Shown here piece by piece: positions 19,452-30,336 of a stretch of 64,000 nucleotides of DNA. The first letter of the stretch is position 1; each line of letters starts with the position of its first letter. Location of the stretch: NCBI RefSeq assembly GCF_003323745.1, contig NZ_QOIL01000020.1:19997-83996 (forward strand). Direction: 5' to 3'. Both the position numbers and the translations under genes were made by a program. Origin of the DNA: Sphaerisporangium album. Lineage in GTDB: Bacteria > Actinomycetota > Actinomycetes > Streptosporangiales > Streptosporangiaceae. The notes beneath the pieces are model-generated. The model worked only from the letters and a program-made list of their open reading frames with translations. It searched no databases and had not been told where the DNA came from.

Positions 19452-19945
19452 TGGACCGGCCCGGCGCTCGATTCTCCGCCGGGGCGCCGCCCCGGTGGCT
19501 CGACGGGTCTGCCCGGCGGCGCGCCGCTCGCGCGCTCGGCGTCCAGGGCCGCCTGCAACAGCACGACGGCGGCCGCCTGGTCGACGACGCCGCGCTGGTT
19601 CCTGGCCTTGACCCCGCTGGCCCGCAGCCCCTGCTGGGCGGTGACGGTGGTCAGGCGCTCGTCGTACAGGCGGACAGGCGTCGGAGCGAGGCGCGTGGCC
19701 AGGCGCGCGGCGAACGCGCGTGCGGTGTCCGCGGCGTGGCTCTCGCGGCCGGACAGCGAGGTCGGCAGGCCGACGACGACCTCGATCGCCTCGTGCTCCT
19801 GCGCGATGGCCGCGAGCCGGTCGAGATCGCCCCGGCCCCGGCGGACCGTCTCCACGGGCGTCGCGAGCAACCCCGAGGGGTCGCTGCGGGCCACGCCCAC
19901 ACGGACGGACCCGACGTCGACGCCCAGCCGGACCCCGCGCCTCAC
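19448..19945 (-). CDS. ruvX: RuvX/YqgF-family RNase H-fold nuclease
   Basis: A small protein of about 165 residues: [20 protein letters not shown] is the RNase H-fold first strand with its conserved Asp, [18 protein letters not shown] and [14 protein letters not shown] supply the other acidic residues, and [14 protein letters not shown] is the C-terminal helix. The family processes the 16S rRNA 5' end. I chose the GTG at 19945 ([12 protein letters not shown]) by homology; the ribosome-binding site is weak, and the frame stays open further upstream without homologous sequence. It overlaps mltG copy 2. A 172-bp gap without recognisable features separates it from alaS. Confidence 0.88.
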   Translation of the reverse strand: MRRGVRLGVDVGSVRVGVARSDPSGLLATPVETVRRGRGDLDRLAAIAQEHEAIEVVVGLPTSLSGRESHAADTARAFAARLATRLAPTPVRLYDERLTTVTAQQGLRASGVKARNQRGVVDQAAAVVLLQAALDAERASGAPPGRPVEPPGRRPGGESSAGPVQ

Positions 19946-20117
19946 GAGGCCCTGCCCGGCGGAGAACCCAACTGTGCGGATCTTCCGGCAGGCCGGCCCG
20001 CCCGGCCGCGGGCTCCCGAGCCGGTCATGACACGACCATCGCGGACGCGTCCGACCTGCCGGGAGCCGGTCGTGGCCCGGGCAACTCGGCCGGGGCGGGC
20101 GTGGGTTCGGGGTCGGA

Positions 20118-22790
20118 TCAGGACAGAGCCTCCCGGATCGCGCGCTCGACGGCGTCGAGTGCCTCGCCGATCGCCTCCGGACGGGCTCCACCGCCCTGCG
20201 CGACATCATCTTTACCGCCACCGCCACCCCCAAGTGCCTTGGCGGCGACGCCGACCAGTCGCCCGGCCGCAAGGCCCCGGGTGCGTCCCGCATCGTTCAC
20301 AGCGGCGACCACGACCGGCCGGTCTGCTGGCACACCGGCGACCACGGTGATCGCAGCGCGGTCACCGGGGAAACGCCCGCGCACTTCCAGAGCGAGTTTA
20401 CGCAGGTCATCGGCCGAAGTTCCGTCAGGCGCGCGGTGCGTCACGACGGAGACGCCGATGATGTCGCGGGCGGAGGCGGCGAGCTCGCCGGCGACGGCGA
20501 GCACCTGGGCCGAGCGGATCTTCTCCAGCTCACGCTCGGCGGTGCGCAGGCGGGTGACCATGCCCTCGATGCGCTCGGGCAGCTCTTCGCGGCGGGCCTT
20601 GAGCTGCTCGCTGAGCTGGGCCACCAGAACGCTCTCGCGGGCGAGGAAGCGGAAGGCGTCGATGCCGACCAGGGCCTCGACCCGGCGCACGCCGGCGCCG
20701 ATCGACGCCTCGCCGAGCACCTTGATCAGGCCGAGCTGGCCGGAGCTGGCGACGTGGGTGCCGCCGCACAGCTCGCGGGAGTACTCGCCGACCTCGACGA
20801 TGCGGACCTCGTCGCCGTACTTCTCGCCGAACAGCGCCAGCGCGCCCATCGAGCGGGCCTCGCTGAGCGAGGTGTGGTAGGCGTGGACCTTCAGGTCGTT
20901 GATGAGGATGGCGTTGACCTCGTCCTCGACGTCGCGCAGCACGCTCGGCGGGACGGCGCCGGCGGCGGTGAAGTCGAAGCGGAAACGCCCGGGCGAGTTC
21001 TCGGAGCCGGCCTGGGCCGCGGTCTCGCCGAGGGCGTTGCGGAAGCCGCGGTGGACCAGGTGGGTCGCGGTGTGGCTGCGGGAGATCGCGCGGCGGCGCT
21101 CGATGTCGATCTCGGCGTGGGCGTTGTCGCCGGCGCGGATCTCGCCGTCGCGCACCTTGCCGCGGTGGACGACCAGGCCCGCGAACGGCGACTGCACGTC
21201 GACGACCTCGACCGAGGCGCCCGCGGTGCGGATGACGCCCTGGTCGGCGAGCTGGCCGCCGCCCTCGGCGTAGAAGGGCGTGCGGTCGAGGACGACCTCG
21301 ACGGTGGTGCCCGCGCCCGCCGCCGGGACCGAGGCGCCGTCGACCAGGATGCCGATGACGGTGGCCTCGGCGGTGGTGAGGTCGTAGCCCAGGAAGTCGA
21401 CCCGGCCGGCCTTGTCGAGCATCTCGCCGAGCACCGAGACGTCGGCGTTGCCGGTCTTCTTGGCGGCGGAGTCGGCCTTGGCGCGGTCGCGCTGTTCCTG
21501 CATGAGCCGGCGGAAGCCCTCTTCGTCGACCTGCAGCCCCTGCTCGGCCGCCATCTCCAGCGTCAGGTCGATGGGGAAGCCGTAAGTGTCGTGCAGCTGG
21601 AAGGCCTGGGGGCCGGCGAGGGTGGCGCCGCCCTTGCGCTTCGTCTCCTCGACGGCGGCGTCGAAGATCGCGGTGCCGGTGCGCAGGGTTCCGAGGAAGG
21701 AGCCCTCCTCGGCGTCGATCACGGTGTGGATGTTCGCCGCGTCGGCCTTGAGCTCTGGATACTGCTGCCCCATCGCCTCGATGGTGGTCGCGGTGAGCTC
21801 GTGCATGTAGCGCTCCTCCCCCGCGCCGAGCAGGCGCAGGTTGCGGATCGCGCGGCGCAGCATGCGGCGCAGGACGTACCCGCGGCCCTCGTTGGAGGGC
21901 AGGACGCCGTCGCCCACCAGCATGACCCCGGCGCGCAGGTGGTCGGCGACGACGCGCAGCGAGACGTCGGCCCGGGCGTTGCGGCCGTAGCGGGACCTGG
22001 TCAGCTCGGCGGCCCGGTCGAGGATCTTGTAGGTGGTGTCGATCTCGTAGATGTTGTCGACGCCCTGCAGGATCGCGGCCATGCGCTCCAGGCCCATGCC
22101 GGTGTCGACGCTCTTGGCGGGCAGGTCGCCGAGGATCGGGAAGCCTTCCTTGCCGCCGCCCGCGCCGCGCTCGAACTGCATGAAGACGTTGTTCCACACC
22201 TCGAGGTAGCGGTTCTCGTCGGCGATGGGGCCGCCGTCGCGCCCGTACTCGGGGCCGCGGTCGTAGTAGATCTCGGAGCAGGGGCCGCAGGGCCCGGGGA
22301 CGCCCATGGACCAGAAGTTGTCGGCCATGCCGCGGCGCTGGATGCGCTCGGCGGGGACGCCGATCTTGTCGTGCCAGATGGAGTGGGCCTCGTCGTCGTC
22401 GAGGTAGACCGTGACCCACAGGCGGTCTGCGGGGAAGCCGAACCCGCCCTCGGACTCGGGCTTGGTCAGCAGTTCCCAGGCGTACGGGAGGGCCTGCTCC
22501 TTGAAGTAGTCGCCGAAGGAGAAGTTGCCGAGCATCTGGAAGAAGCTGGCGTGGCGGGTGGTCTTGCCGACCTCGTCGATGTCGAGGGTGCGCATGACCT
22601 TCTGGGCGCTGGCCGCCCGCGGGTAGGGCGGCTTCTTCTGGCCGAGGAAGTAGGGCTTGAAGGGCACCATGCCCGCGTTGACCAGCAGCAGCGTGGGATC
22701 CTCCGCGACAAGGCTGGCCGAGGGCACGACGGTGTGGCCGCGCTCCTCGAAGAAGCGCAGGAAGCGGCGGGCGATCTCTGCCGACTCCAT
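20118..22790 (-). CDS. alaS: Alanine-tRNA ligase
   Basis: An 890-residue class II synthetase. It starts [20 protein letters not shown]. Order of domains: catalytic core (residues 1-240, with [10 protein letters not shown]), tRNA-recognition helices, the editing domain that removes Ser and Gly ([14 protein letters not shown] carries HxxxH and [13 protein letters not shown] the zinc Cys/His), and the C-Ala domain ending [15 protein letters not shown] with a final helix. Length is normal. The start follows the stop of the small membrane protein gene by one base, as in streptomycetes. Confidence 0.98.
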   Translation of the reverse strand: MESAEIARRFLRFFEERGHTVVPSASLVAEDPTLLLVNAGMVPFKPYFLGQKKPPYPRAASAQKVMRTLDIDEVGKTTRHASFFQMLGNFSFGDYFKEQALPYAWELLTKPESEGGFGFPADRLWVTVYLDDDEAHSIWHDKIGVPAERIQRRGMADNFWSMGVPGPCGPCSEIYYDRGPEYGRDGGPIADENRYLEVWNNVFMQFERGAGGGKEGFPILGDLPAKSVDTGMGLERMAAILQGVDNIYEIDTTYKILDRAAELTRSRYGRNARADVSLRVVADHLRAGVMLVGDGVLPSNEGRGYVLRRMLRRAIRNLRLLGAGEERYMHELTATTIEAMGQQYPELKADAANIHTVIDAEEGSFLGTLRTGTAIFDAAVEETKRKGGATLAGPQAFQLHDTYGFPIDLTLEMAAEQGLQVDEEGFRRLMQEQRDRAKADSAAKKTGNADVSVLGEMLDKAGRVDFLGYDLTTAEATVIGILVDGASVPAAGAGTTVEVVLDRTPFYAEGGGQLADQGVIRTAGASVEVVDVQSPFAGLVVHRGKVRDGEIRAGDNAHAEIDIERRRAISRSHTATHLVHRGFRNALGETAAQAGSENSPGRFRFDFTAAGAVPPSVLRDVEDEVNAILINDLKVHAYHTSLSEARSMGALALFGEKYGDEVRIVEVGEYSRELCGGTHVASSGQLGLIKVLGEASIGAGVRRVEALVGIDAFRFLARESVLVAQLSEQLKARREELPERIEGMVTRLRTAERELEKIRSAQVLAVAGELAASARDIIGVSVVTHRAPDGTSADDLRKLALEVRGRFPGDRAAITVVAGVPADRPVVVAAVNDAGRTRGLAAGRLVGVAAKALGGGGGGKDDVAQGGGARPEAIGEALDAVERAIREALS

Positions 22791-22791
22791 C

Positions 22792-23043
22792 TCAGCGGCC
22801 GTCCTTTTCGTCGTGTCGGATTTCTCTTACGGTGTCGAGCTCGAAGCGCGCCCGCAACTCGGCCTCACGGCCGGCGGCGAGACCCTGGACGTCCCGCGCG
22901 AACAGGCGTGCCTCGGCCAGCAGGCCCAGGGCGCCGTCGGCGGCGCGGCGCGCCACGTGGTCGGGCTTCAATGCTTGCAGCTTACGCATGACCCAGATGC
23001 CGACGTACGCGCCGAGGGCCAGGTAGAACAGCCGCCTGATCAT
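22792..23043 (-). CDS. Small membrane protein, DUF6167-like
   Basis: An 83-residue protein with an N-terminal transmembrane helix ([18 protein letters not shown]) and an amphipathic, charged C-terminal part ([28 protein letters not shown]). Small proteins of this type occur between the DUF948 gene and alaS in many actinomycetes; no function is known. Its ATG overlaps the previous stop (ATGA) and its stop is one base from the alaS start, so the three are co-translated. Confidence 0.75.
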   Translation of the reverse strand: MIRRLFYLALGAYVGIWVMRKLQALKPDHVARRAADGALGLLAEARLFARDVQGLAAGREAELRARFELDTVREIRHDEKDGR

Positions 23044-23429
23044 CGGCGCCGCCCTTCGAGCGAGGCGCGGGAGGAGCCGGCGCGGCGGGCGGCGACGGCC
23101 CGGCGCAGGCCGTGCGCCAGCGCGGAGACCTTGATCACCGGCTTGGCGAAGAGGGTGGAGGCCACGCCGGTGACCTTGACCATGTTCCCGCTCACCTGCT
23201 TCATGTCGCCCGCGATGGCCTCGACGGCGACGAGCTGCCGGTTGGTCTCGGCGACGGTGAGGCTGACCTCGTCGAGCAGGGGGACGACCCGGTCGTTCAG
23301 GTCGGCCATCAGCTTGGTGGTCTGCGTGAGCAGCCGGGCCAGCCTGACCAGCACCACTGCCAGAAAGCAGACCAGTATGGCCCAGAACATGGCGACGATG
23401 AGGCCGGCGACCTCTCCCGCGGTAAGCAT
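23040..23429 (-). CDS. DUF948 membrane-anchored coiled-coil protein
   Basis: A 129-residue protein: an N-terminal helix (GLIVAMFWAILVCFLAVVLVRLA) anchors it and a heptad-rich segment follows (LLTQTTKLMADLNDRVVPLLDEVSLTVAETNRQL), typical of DUF948. The C-terminus is basic. Function unknown; some DUF948 relatives are linked to stress. The ATG at 23429 has GAGGGGA upstream. In streptomycetes rpsD usually lies just upstream of this gene; here only a 153-bp gap separates it from rarA and no rpsD is present. Confidence 0.8.
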   Translation of the reverse strand: MLTAGEVAGLIVAMFWAILVCFLAVVLVRLARLLTQTTKLMADLNDRVVPLLDEVSLTVAETNRQLVAVEAIAGDMKQVSGNMVKVTGVASTLFAKPVIKVSALAHGLRRAVAARRAGSSRASLEGRRR

Positions 23430-23582
23430 GTCGGTGCGTCCCCTCGTAGCGCCTTGCGGATGTCCGGCCCGGCTAGGGCGGTGGAATGGGGAGACCTTAT
23501 CGCGCCCGGACCCCCCGCCCGCGCCCAGCGCGCCCTGGCTGTGGACGACGGACCGCCCTGTGGACGAAGGCCGCACCCGGTG

Positions 23583-24899
23583 TCAGGAGGCGCCGCGCAG
23601 GAACTCCCTGATCTTGGTCCAGCGGTCGGCGAAGTGCTGCTCGCCGCCGTGCCGGGTGGGCTCGTAGTAACGGCGCCCGCGGACCTCCTCGGGCGCGTAC
23701 TCCTGCTTCACCAGGCCGTGCTCGAAATCGTGGGGGTACTTGTAGCCCTTGCCGTGGCCGAGCTTGGCGGCGCCGGGGTAGTGGGCGTCGCGCAGGTGGC
23801 CGGGCACCTGCCCGATCAGCCCGCGCCGGACGTCCTCGGACGCGGCGCCGATGGCCTTGACCACGGCGTTGGACTTGGGAGCCAGCGCGCAGTGGATCAC
23901 CGCCTGGGCGAGGTTGATGCGCCCCTCGGGCAGGCCGATCATCTGCACCGCCTGGGCCGCCGCCACCGCGACCTGCAGGCAGGTGGGGTCGGCCATGCCG
24001 ACGTCCTCGGAGGCGAAGATCACGACGCGGCGGGCGATGAACCTCGGGTCCTCCCCCGCCTCGATCATGCGGGCGAGGTAGTGCAGCGCGGCGTCGGCGT
24101 CGGAGCCGCGCATGCTCTTGATGAAGGCGCTCACGACGTCGTAGTGCTGGTCGCCCTGCCGGTCGTAGCGGACGGCGGCCTTGTCGACGGCCTTCTCGAC
24201 GGTCTCGACCGTGATCTCGCCCTCGGGCACGAGCAGGGCGGCCGCCTCCAGGTAGGTGAGCGAGCGGCGCGCGTCTCCCCCGGCCAGGCGGACCAGGTGC
24301 TCCATCGCCTCGGGGGCGAGGCGCACCCTGCCGCCGAGCCCGCGCGCGTCGGCCACGGCGCGCTCAAGGACGGCGCGGACGTCGGCCTCCGACAGGGACT
24401 CCAGCGTCAGCAGCAGGGAGCGCGAGAGCAACGGGGAGATCACCGAGAAGAAGGGATTCTCGGTGGTGGCGCCGATGAACGTCACCCAGCGGTTCTCGAC
24501 GGCGGGCAGCAGCGCGTCCTGCTGAGCCTTGTTGAAGCGGTGCACCTCGTCCACGAACAGCACGGTCTGGCGGCCCGTCATGCCGAGCTCGGTCCTGGCC
24601 TGGTCGATGGCCGCGCGGACCTCCTTGACCCCGGCGGAGACGGCCGAGACCTCGACGAAGCGGCGGGCGGTGACCCCGGCGACGACGTAGGCGAGCGTCG
24701 TCTTGCCGGTGCCGGGAGGGCCCCACAGGAAGAGCGACATGGGCGCCTCGCTCTCGACGAGCCTGCGCAGGGGCGTCCCCGGGCCGAGGAGGTGGCGCTG
24801 GCCGATGACCTCGTCCAGCGTCTTCGGCCGCATGCGCACGGCCAGGGGCTCCTGGGCCTTGTGCGCCTCCCGCGCCGCCGCGTCGAACAAACTCTCCAC
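23583..24899 (-). CDS. rarA: Replication-associated recombination ATPase RarA (MgsA)
   Basis: A 438-residue AAA+ clamp-loader-like ATPase acting at stalled replication forks. Walker A is [20 protein letters not shown], Walker [16 protein letters not shown], sensor 1 [12 protein letters not shown], and the sensor 2 region ARRSLTYLE. The C-terminal tetramerisation domain follows ([40 protein letters not shown]). It begins [25 protein letters not shown]. It lies 9 bp downstream of a lipoprotein gene transcribed in the same direction. Confidence 0.96.
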   Translation of the reverse strand: MESLFDAAAREAHKAQEPLAVRMRPKTLDEVIGQRHLLGPGTPLRRLVESEAPMSLFLWGPPGTGKTTLAYVVAGVTARRFVEVSAVSAGVKEVRAAIDQARTELGMTGRQTVLFVDEVHRFNKAQQDALLPAVENRWVTFIGATTENPFFSVISPLLSRSLLLTLESLSEADVRAVLERAVADARGLGGRVRLAPEAMEHLVRLAGGDARRSLTYLEAAALLVPEGEITVETVEKAVDKAAVRYDRQGDQHYDVVSAFIKSMRGSDADAALHYLARMIEAGEDPRFIARRVVIFASEDVGMADPTCLQVAVAAAQAVQMIGLPEGRINLAQAVIHCALAPKSNAVVKAIGAASEDVRRGLIGQVPGHLRDAHYPGAAKLGHGKGYKYPHDFEHGLVKQEYAPEEVRGRRYYEPTRHGGEQHFADRWTKIREFLRGAS

Positions 24900-24908
24900 G
24901 CGTTGACA

Positions 24909-25448
24909 CTACCGCCGATAGAAGAGGTCCACGGTGTCGTGGTGGGAGCCCCAGGTCAGCTCCAGGGTCCAGCAGCCTGGCCGGGGCAGGTCGGTGATGC
25001 TTGGATAGATCTCCCCCGGCCCCGAGTCCGAGGGGAACCGGAGCTCGACGACCGGGTGCTCCCGGCCGCGCGGGTGGGCCAGGACACGCAGGGGTTTCGC
25101 CTCGCGCGGCTGCCGGACGTACCAGAGGATCTTGTTGGCGGGGTCGGCCGGGTGCCCGGCCCGCAGCGGCTGGGTGAACAGGTAACCGAGGGCGTTGCCC
25201 TCGCGGCCGAGCACGAACCGCGTTCCTGGGGCGTTGACGGAGGCCCAGGCCGGCGGGCTCCCGTCCCTGACCGGCGTGTCCCCGCACCCCTGCCGCGTCT
25301 CACCGCTCACGGGCACGTGGCTCCGGGCGGAGGCGGCCGGCTTTCCCGTCGTGGAGCCCGCGGGCGCGGAGGTGTCCGGAGAGGCCGGGGAGGAGGCGCA
25401 CGCGGCCGCGGCGGCCGCGCACACCATCAGCGTCACTACGTGTCTCAT
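24909..25448 (-). CDS. Probable secreted lipoprotein of unknown function
   Basis: A 179-residue protein with a lipoprotein signal: MRHVVTLMVCAAAAAACASS, lipobox AAAC. A Ser/Pro/Thr-rich linker follows, then a beta-rich domain with two cysteines (QGCGDTP and RPGCWTLELTWG) that may form a disulphide. WTLELTWGSHHDTVDLFY suggests an immunoglobulin-like fold, but I do not recognise the family. It is placed between the DUF2231 gene (38 bp upstream) and rarA (9 bp downstream), probably by operon extension rather than shared function. Confidence 0.7.
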   Translation of the reverse strand: MRHVVTLMVCAAAAAACASSPASPDTSAPAGSTTGKPAASARSHVPVSGETRQGCGDTPVRDGSPPAWASVNAPGTRFVLGREGNALGYLFTQPLRAGHPADPANKILWYVRQPREAKPLRVLAHPRGREHPVVELRFPSDSGPGEIYPSITDLPRPGCWTLELTWGSHHDTVDLFYRR

Positions 25449-25487
25449 GCCCCTACTACCGGCCCGGGGGCGGGGAGGTTCCGGAGG

Positions 25488-25949
25488 TCAGCTCCCCCAG
25501 GCCGCCGTGGCGCCCGTGTGGCCGGCGCGCAGGACGTAGAAGCCCGCGACGAGGGCGAGCGGGACGGTGACGACGGCGAGGACGGTCGTCGCGGTCTTGC
25601 CGAGTTTGGCGGCGGAGTACACCAGCAGCAGCGCGACGACGCCGAGCCCGAGGGAGCTCAGCAGCAGGGGCAGGGCGAAGCTCTCGTGTTCCTCGATGCG
25701 CTGCGCGAGCGGGCCCTGGGGGGCTCCTCCGGCGAAGAGCCGGGCCTGGAACGCTTCGCCGCTCTCACGCGCGGCGAAGGCCGTCACGGGGGCGGCCACG
25801 GCCAGCACCACGACCGCCCAGCCGAGCACGGGACGCCAGCGCGGGACCAGGCCGTAGAACACGGAGCCGACCGCGAGCAGCGGAATGAAGATCACGGCGG
25901 TGTGGATGATCAGGGGGTGGGCCGGCAGGCCGAGAACCTCATCGAACAT
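25488..25949 (-). CDS. DUF2231 multi-spanning membrane protein
   Basis: A 153-residue protein with four predicted transmembrane helices: LIIHTAVIFIPLLAVGSVFYGL, VLGWAVVVLAVAAPVTAF, LLLSSLGLGVVALLLVYSA and TVLAVVTVPLALVAGFYVL. The start FDEVLGLPAHPLIIHTAVIF, with its conserved HP and H residues in helix 1, is diagnostic of DUF2231, a family sometimes linked to haem or redox roles, though not proven. It is the first gene of the run leading to rarA and is divergent from the cyclophilin gene; 307 bp separates the two starts. Confidence 0.88.
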   Translation of the reverse strand: MFDEVLGLPAHPLIIHTAVIFIPLLAVGSVFYGLVPRWRPVLGWAVVVLAVAAPVTAFAARESGEAFQARLFAGGAPQGPLAQRIEEHESFALPLLLSSLGLGVVALLLVYSAAKLGKTATTVLAVVTVPLALVAGFYVLRAGHTGATAAWGS

Positions 25950-26197
25950 GTCTGGGCTCCATGTGAAGTGACGTGTCGTCCCTTATACGAATCGGGAGCT
26001 CCCCTGGTTCTCCGGGCGGCTCCCGGGTCACCGGGAGAACCCCTGGCCACGCGAGTCAATCATGACCACCGGGGCGCCAACACCTCGTAAGAAGTCGGCT
26101 GGACAACTTTCCGCGAGGCAACCAAGCAGCCCGAGTCCCCGGGTCAAGGATGATCTTCGAAGCCGTGCGAACTGCGCGTTTTATGCGGCCTCAACGT

Positions 26198-26214
26198 AAA
26201 GGCCGGTACGATTC
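26198..26214 (+). promoter_or_regulatory. Candidate promoter element before cyclophilin 1 (shared with cyclophilin 2)
   Basis: The 307-bp divergent gap 25950-26256 holds no gene. AAAGGCCGGTACGATTC contains a -10-like TACGAT (26207-26212), 45 nt before the GTG. The same AGGCCGRTACGATTC recurs upstream of the paralogous gene at 31211. No good -35 was found, so this may be a regulatory site instead. Confidence 0.35.
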
Positions 26215-26256
26215 CCGAGCACATCAAGTCATCTATCGGCAAATGGAAGGCATACC

Positions 26257-27183
26257 GTGACCGACGTGGATCGCCAGACCCAGCTGGCACGGGAGCACCG
26301 CGAGCGACAGGAACAGCGGGCCAAGAACGGCACGTCGAAGCGGAACACGATCATCGGGTCCGTCGTGGGCGTGGTGGTCGTCGCGGGCGGCGTCGTCGCG
26401 GCCACCACCCTCATGGGAGACGACGACAAGACCTCCGGCGCGGCCCCCTCCGCGTCCTCCTCGGCGTCGGCGTCGTCCTCGGCCGACCCCTCCACGGCCC
26501 CGTCGGTCACGGCCGCGCTCCCCAGCACCGGCGCCGCGCCGGCGGCCGTGACGTGCTCCTACCGCAAGGACGACACGGGGGCGCCCGCCAAGAAGGTCGG
26601 CATGCCGCCGTCGAAGCCCGATCCGAAGGCCAAGACCATGACGATCGACACCAACCAGGGGACGATCGTCGTCCAGCTCGCCACCCAGGCGGCGCCGTGC
26701 ACCGTGAACTCCTTCGAGTTCCTGGCGAAGAAGAACTTCTTCGACGACACCCGGTGCCACCGCCTGGCCACGCCCGAGACCGTCGGGCTCGGCATGCTTC
26801 AGTGCGGCGACCCGCTGGCCAAGGGCGACGGCAAGTCCAAGAACGACGGCACCGGCGGCCCCGGCTACCTCTTCGGCGACGAGAACCTCGGCGGCATGCC
26901 GCTCGGCCGGGGCACGGTCGCGATGGCGCAGTCCAGCGAGGACGCCAACTCCAACGGCAGCCAGTTCTGGATCAGCTTCTCGGACGAGAACAACCAGCTC
27001 AGCGACCAGGGCGCGGCCTTCACGCCGTTCGGCGTGGTGGTCAAGGGCATGGACGTCATCGACAAGATCGCCAAGGGTGGCATCATCCCCTTCAACGGCG
27101 ACCCCATGGCCGACGTCCGCGGCGAGGGCTCCAACGCCCCCAAGCTCCCGGTGATCATCAAGAACCTGACGGTCTCCCACTAG
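26257..27183 (+). CDS. Membrane-anchored cyclophilin-type peptidyl-prolyl isomerase (copy 1)
   Basis: A 308-residue prolyl cis-trans isomerase facing the cell exterior. A charged cytoplasmic N-terminus (DRQTQLAREHRERQEQR) leads into a transmembrane helix (TIIGSVVGVVVVAGGVVAATT), a Ser/Ala/Pro-rich linker and a cyclophilin domain from about residue 120: TIDTNQGTIVVQL, FFDDTRCHRL, GPGYLFGDENL, SNGSQFWISF and AAFTPFGVVVKGMDVIDKIA. It likely assists folding of secreted proteins. The GTG has GGAAGG 7 nt upstream. A paralogue with the same layout lies at 31211. Confidence 0.92.
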   Translation: MTDVDRQTQLAREHRERQEQRAKNGTSKRNTIIGSVVGVVVVAGGVVAATTLMGDDDKTSGAAPSASSSASASSSADPSTAPSVTAALPSTGAAPAAVTCSYRKDDTGAPAKKVGMPPSKPDPKAKTMTIDTNQGTIVVQLATQAAPCTVNSFEFLAKKNFFDDTRCHRLATPETVGLGMLQCGDPLAKGDGKSKNDGTGGPGYLFGDENLGGMPLGRGTVAMAQSSEDANSNGSQFWISFSDENNQLSDQGAAFTPFGVVVKGMDVIDKIAKGGIIPFNGDPMADVRGEGSNAPKLPVIIKNLTVSH

Positions 27184-27237
27184 GCCCCGCCGCCGGCAGG
27201 GGGACGGCGGAGACGGGACCACAGCGGACCACGGCGA

Positions 27238-27282
27238 AAGGGGTGAGCCCCGGCGCGGCACAGGCGCCGGGGCTCACCCCTT
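27238..27282. terminator. Strong bidirectional terminator between cyclophilin 1 and aspS
   Basis: A perfect 19-bp inverted repeat (AAGGGGTGAGCCCCGGCGC and its complement) with a 7-nt loop, ending in TTCTC on the plus strand and AAAG-complement TTTC on the minus strand. It lies between two convergent genes and is the longest perfect hairpin I saw in the window. Confidence 0.85.
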
Positions 27283-27322
27283 CTCGGCTCTTACGGCGCT
27301 CTCACGGCGTCGCGGGCCGCCC

Positions 27323-29080
27323 TCAGGCGCCCGGCGCCGGGGCGCGCTTGGCGTCGACCCCGGCCTCCTTGCGCTGCTCGGCGGTGATCGGCGTGGGCGC
27401 GCCGGTCAGCGGATCGAACCCGGAGGCCGTCTTGGGGAAGGCGATGACGTCGCGGATCGACTCGCCACCCGCCAGCAGCATGCAGATGCGGTCCCAGCCG
27501 TAGGCGATGCCGCCGTGCGGCGGGGGGCCGTACTTGAAGGCCTCCAGCAGGAAGCCGAACTTGCTCTCGGCCTCCTGCTTGGAGATGCCGAGCACGTCGA
27601 AGACCCGCTGCTGCATCTCGGCGCGGTGGATACGGATCGACCCGCCGCCGATCTCCATGCCGTTGCACACCATGTCGTAGGCGTACGCCAGGGCCTCGCC
27701 GGGGTGGTCCTGGAAGTTGTCCGCCCACTCCGGCTTGGGGCCGGTGAAGGGGTGGTGAACGGCCGTCCAGCCGGTCTGCCGGCCCACCTCGTCGAGCACC
27801 GGCTCGAACATCGGGGCGTCGACCACCCACAGGAAGCTCCACAGCGACTCGTCGATGAGCCCGCAGCGCCGCCCGATCTCCAGGCGCGCGGCGCCCAGCA
27901 GGTCGCGGGACGGCCCGGGGACACCGGCGGCGAAGAAGACCGCGTCACCGGGTGAGGCGCCCACGGCCTTGGCCAGGCCCGCGCGCTCCTGCTCGGAGAG
28001 GTTCTTGGCGACCGGGCCGCCGAGCTCGCCGTCCTCGCCCACCAGGACGTACGCCAGGCCCCTGGCGCCGCGCGACTTGGCCCAGTCCTGCCAGGCGTCG
28101 AGCTCCTTGCGGGTCTGGGACGCGCCACCGGGCATGACCACCGCGCCGACGTAGGGCGCCTGGAATACCCGGAAGGGCGTCTCGGCGAAGTAGCCGGTCA
28201 TCTCGACCAGCTCGCAGCCGAACCGCAGGTCCGGCTTGTCGGAGCCGAAGCGCGCCATCGCCTCGCGGTAGGTCAGCCGGGGAAGCGGCAGGGGAAGCTC
28301 GTAGCCGGCCGTCTCCTTCCAGATGCGGCCGATCAGCGTCTCGCCGAGGGCGATCACGTCGTCCTCGTCGACGAACGACATCTCGACGTCGATCTGGGTG
28401 AACTCCGGCTGCCGGTCGGCGCGCAGGTCCTCGTCGCGGAAGCAGCGCGCGAGCTGGTAGTAGCGCTCCAGCCCGCCCACCATGAGCAGCTGCTTGAAGA
28501 GCTGCGGCGACTGCGGCAGGGCGTACCAGGCGCCCGGCTGCAGGCGGACCGGCACCAGGAAGTCGCGGGCGCCCTCGGGGGTCGAGCGGGTCAGGTCCGG
28601 CGTCTCGACGTAGACGAAGTCGTGCTCGCGCATGACCTCGTGGGCGAGGTAGGTGGCCGTCGAGCGAACGCGCAGCGCCTGGGCCACCTGCTGGCGGCGG
28701 ATGTCGAGGTAGCGGTACTTCAGCCGCGCCTCCTCCGAGACGCCCGCACCGCCCTCGATGGGGAACGGCAGCGGCGCGGACTCGCTCAGCACCTCGACCT
28801 CGGAGGCGACGACCTCGATGTCACCGGTCGGCAGGTCGGGGTTCTCGTTGCCCGCGGGACGGGTGCGCACCTCGCCGGTGATCCGGACGCAGTACTCCGA
28901 CCGCAGGTCGTGCGCGTGATCCTCCTCCCGGAACACCACCTGGGCCGTGCCCGAGGCGTCGCGCAGGTCGATGAAGACCACGCCACCGTGGTCGCGGCGG
29001 CGTGCCACCCATCCGGCCAGCGTCACCTGCCGGCCGGCGTGCTCTTCGCGCAGCGACCCGGCGGTGTGGGTGCGGATCAT
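27323..29080 (-). CDS. aspS: Aspartate-tRNA ligase
   Basis: A 585-residue bacterial-type class II AspRS. It begins [20 protein letters not shown] with the OB-fold anticodon-binding domain ([21 protein letters not shown]), then the catalytic core ([17 protein letters not shown]; motif 2 [20 protein letters not shown]; motif 3 [13 protein letters not shown]), with the GAD insertion in between. The start at 29080 overlaps the hisS stop by four bases (ATGA), so the synthetases are coupled. Whether it is discriminating (Asp only) cannot be told without checking for GatCAB elsewhere. Confidence 0.97.
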   Translation of the reverse strand: MIRTHTAGSLREEHAGRQVTLAGWVARRRDHGGVVFIDLRDASGTAQVVFREEDHAHDLRSEYCVRITGEVRTRPAGNENPDLPTGDIEVVASEVEVLSESAPLPFPIEGGAGVSEEARLKYRYLDIRRQQVAQALRVRSTATYLAHEVMREHDFVYVETPDLTRSTPEGARDFLVPVRLQPGAWYALPQSPQLFKQLLMVGGLERYYQLARCFRDEDLRADRQPEFTQIDVEMSFVDEDDVIALGETLIGRIWKETAGYELPLPLPRLTYREAMARFGSDKPDLRFGCELVEMTGYFAETPFRVFQAPYVGAVVMPGGASQTRKELDAWQDWAKSRGARGLAYVLVGEDGELGGPVAKNLSEQERAGLAKAVGASPGDAVFFAAGVPGPSRDLLGAARLEIGRRCGLIDESLWSFLWVVDAPMFEPVLDEVGRQTGWTAVHHPFTGPKPEWADNFQDHPGEALAYAYDMVCNGMEIGGGSIRIHRAEMQQRVFDVLGISKQEAESKFGFLLEAFKYGPPPHGGIAYGWDRICMLLAGGESIRDVIAFPKTASGFDPLTGAPTPITAEQRKEAGVDAKRAPAPGA

Positions 29081-30336
29081 GGGGTCAGTCTCTCCTTCAA
29101 AGTGGTGATGATCTCGGCGAGCGGCACGGACGTCTGGTCGCCGCTCGCCAGGTCCTTGACCTGGGCGGCCCCCGCGGCGATGTCGCGGTCGCCGAGGATC
29201 ACGGCGTAGGCGGCCCCCGAGCGGTCGGCGCCCTTCATGGCCCCCTTGAGGCCCTTGCCGTCGAAGGCCATGTCGGCGGACACGCCCGCCGCGCGCAGCT
29301 CGCTCACGAGCCTGAACATGCGCCTGGCGGCCTCCTCGCCGAGGGGCACGCCGTACACCGCGACGCGGGCCGGGGCCTCCTGGGAGAGGTTCTCGGCCTC
29401 CACGGCGAGGATGATGCGGTCGACGCCGACGGCGAAGCCGATGCCGGGCAGCGGCGGGCCCCCGATGTCCTCCGACAGGCCGTCGTAGCGGCCGCCGCCG
29501 CCGATGCCGGACTGGGCGCCGAGCAGCGGGTGGTCGAACTCGTAGGTGGTGCGGGTGTAGTAGTCGAGGCCGCGCACCAGCCGCGGCGCGTCCTCCCAGG
29601 GCACCCCGAGGTCCTCCAGCAGGGAGCGGACGCGGTCGTGGTGGGCCTTGCAGGACGCGCACAGGTGGTCGGTGATCAGCGGCGCGTTCTCGACCTGGGC
29701 CCTGACCTCGGGACGCTTGTCGTCCAGCACGCGCAGCGGGTTGATCTCGATGCGCTCGCGGGTGGCCTCGTCCAGGTCCAGGCCGCGCAGGAAGTCCTGC
29801 AACGCGGCGCGGTAGGCCGGGCGGCACTGCTTGCAGCCGAGCGTGTTCAGCAGCAGCCGCACCTGGCTCAGGCCGAGCGCCTGGTAGCCCGACCAGGCCA
29901 CCGCGATGGTCTCGGCGTCCACGGCCGGGTCCTCGGTGCCGATGGCCTCGACGTTGAACTGCTGGAGCTGGCGGTAGCGGCCGGCCTGCGGGCGCTCGTA
30001 GCGGAAGGCCGGGCCGGTGGTCCACAGCTTGACCGGAAGCTGGCCGTGGTGCAGGCCGTGCTCCAGCGTGGAGCGCATGACGCCCGCGGTGAACTCCGGC
30101 CGCAGCGTGACCGACCGGCCGCCGCGGTCGGCGAAGGTGTACATCTCTTTGGTAACGACATCGGTCGACTCGCCGACGCCACGCGCGAACAACTCGGTGT
30201 CCTCGAAGACCGGCACCTCGATGTAGGAGTAGCCGGCGTTCTGGGCCGCGGTGGCGAAGGCCGCGCGCACCGCGAGGAAGGTCGCCGAGCGCGGCGGGAA
30301 GTATTCTGGTACGCCCTTGGGCGCCTGAAAGCTCAT
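29077..30336 (-). CDS. hisS: Histidine-tRNA ligase
   Basis: A 419-residue class II HisRS. It opens [20 protein letters not shown]; motif 2 is [20 protein letters not shown], and the HisRS-specific signature [15 protein letters not shown] is present near residue 260. [13 protein letters not shown] is motif 3, and the last 95 residues form the anticodon-binding domain ([17 protein letters not shown]). Its ATG directly follows the TAA of the metallo-hydrolase gene (TAAATG), and its end overlaps aspS. Confidence 0.97.
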   Translation of the reverse strand: MSFQAPKGVPEYFPPRSATFLAVRAAFATAAQNAGYSYIEVPVFEDTELFARGVGESTDVVTKEMYTFADRGGRSVTLRPEFTAGVMRSTLEHGLHHGQLPVKLWTTGPAFRYERPQAGRYRQLQQFNVEAIGTEDPAVDAETIAVAWSGYQALGLSQVRLLLNTLGCKQCRPAYRAALQDFLRGLDLDEATRERIEINPLRVLDDKRPEVRAQVENAPLITDHLCASCKAHHDRVRSLLEDLGVPWEDAPRLVRGLDYYTRTTYEFDHPLLGAQSGIGGGGRYDGLSEDIGGPPLPGIGFAVGVDRIILAVEAENLSQEAPARVAVYGVPLGEEAARRMFRLVSELRAAGVSADMAFDGKGLKGAMKGADRSGAAYAVILGDRDIAAGAAQVKDLASGDQTSVPLAEIITTLKERLTP

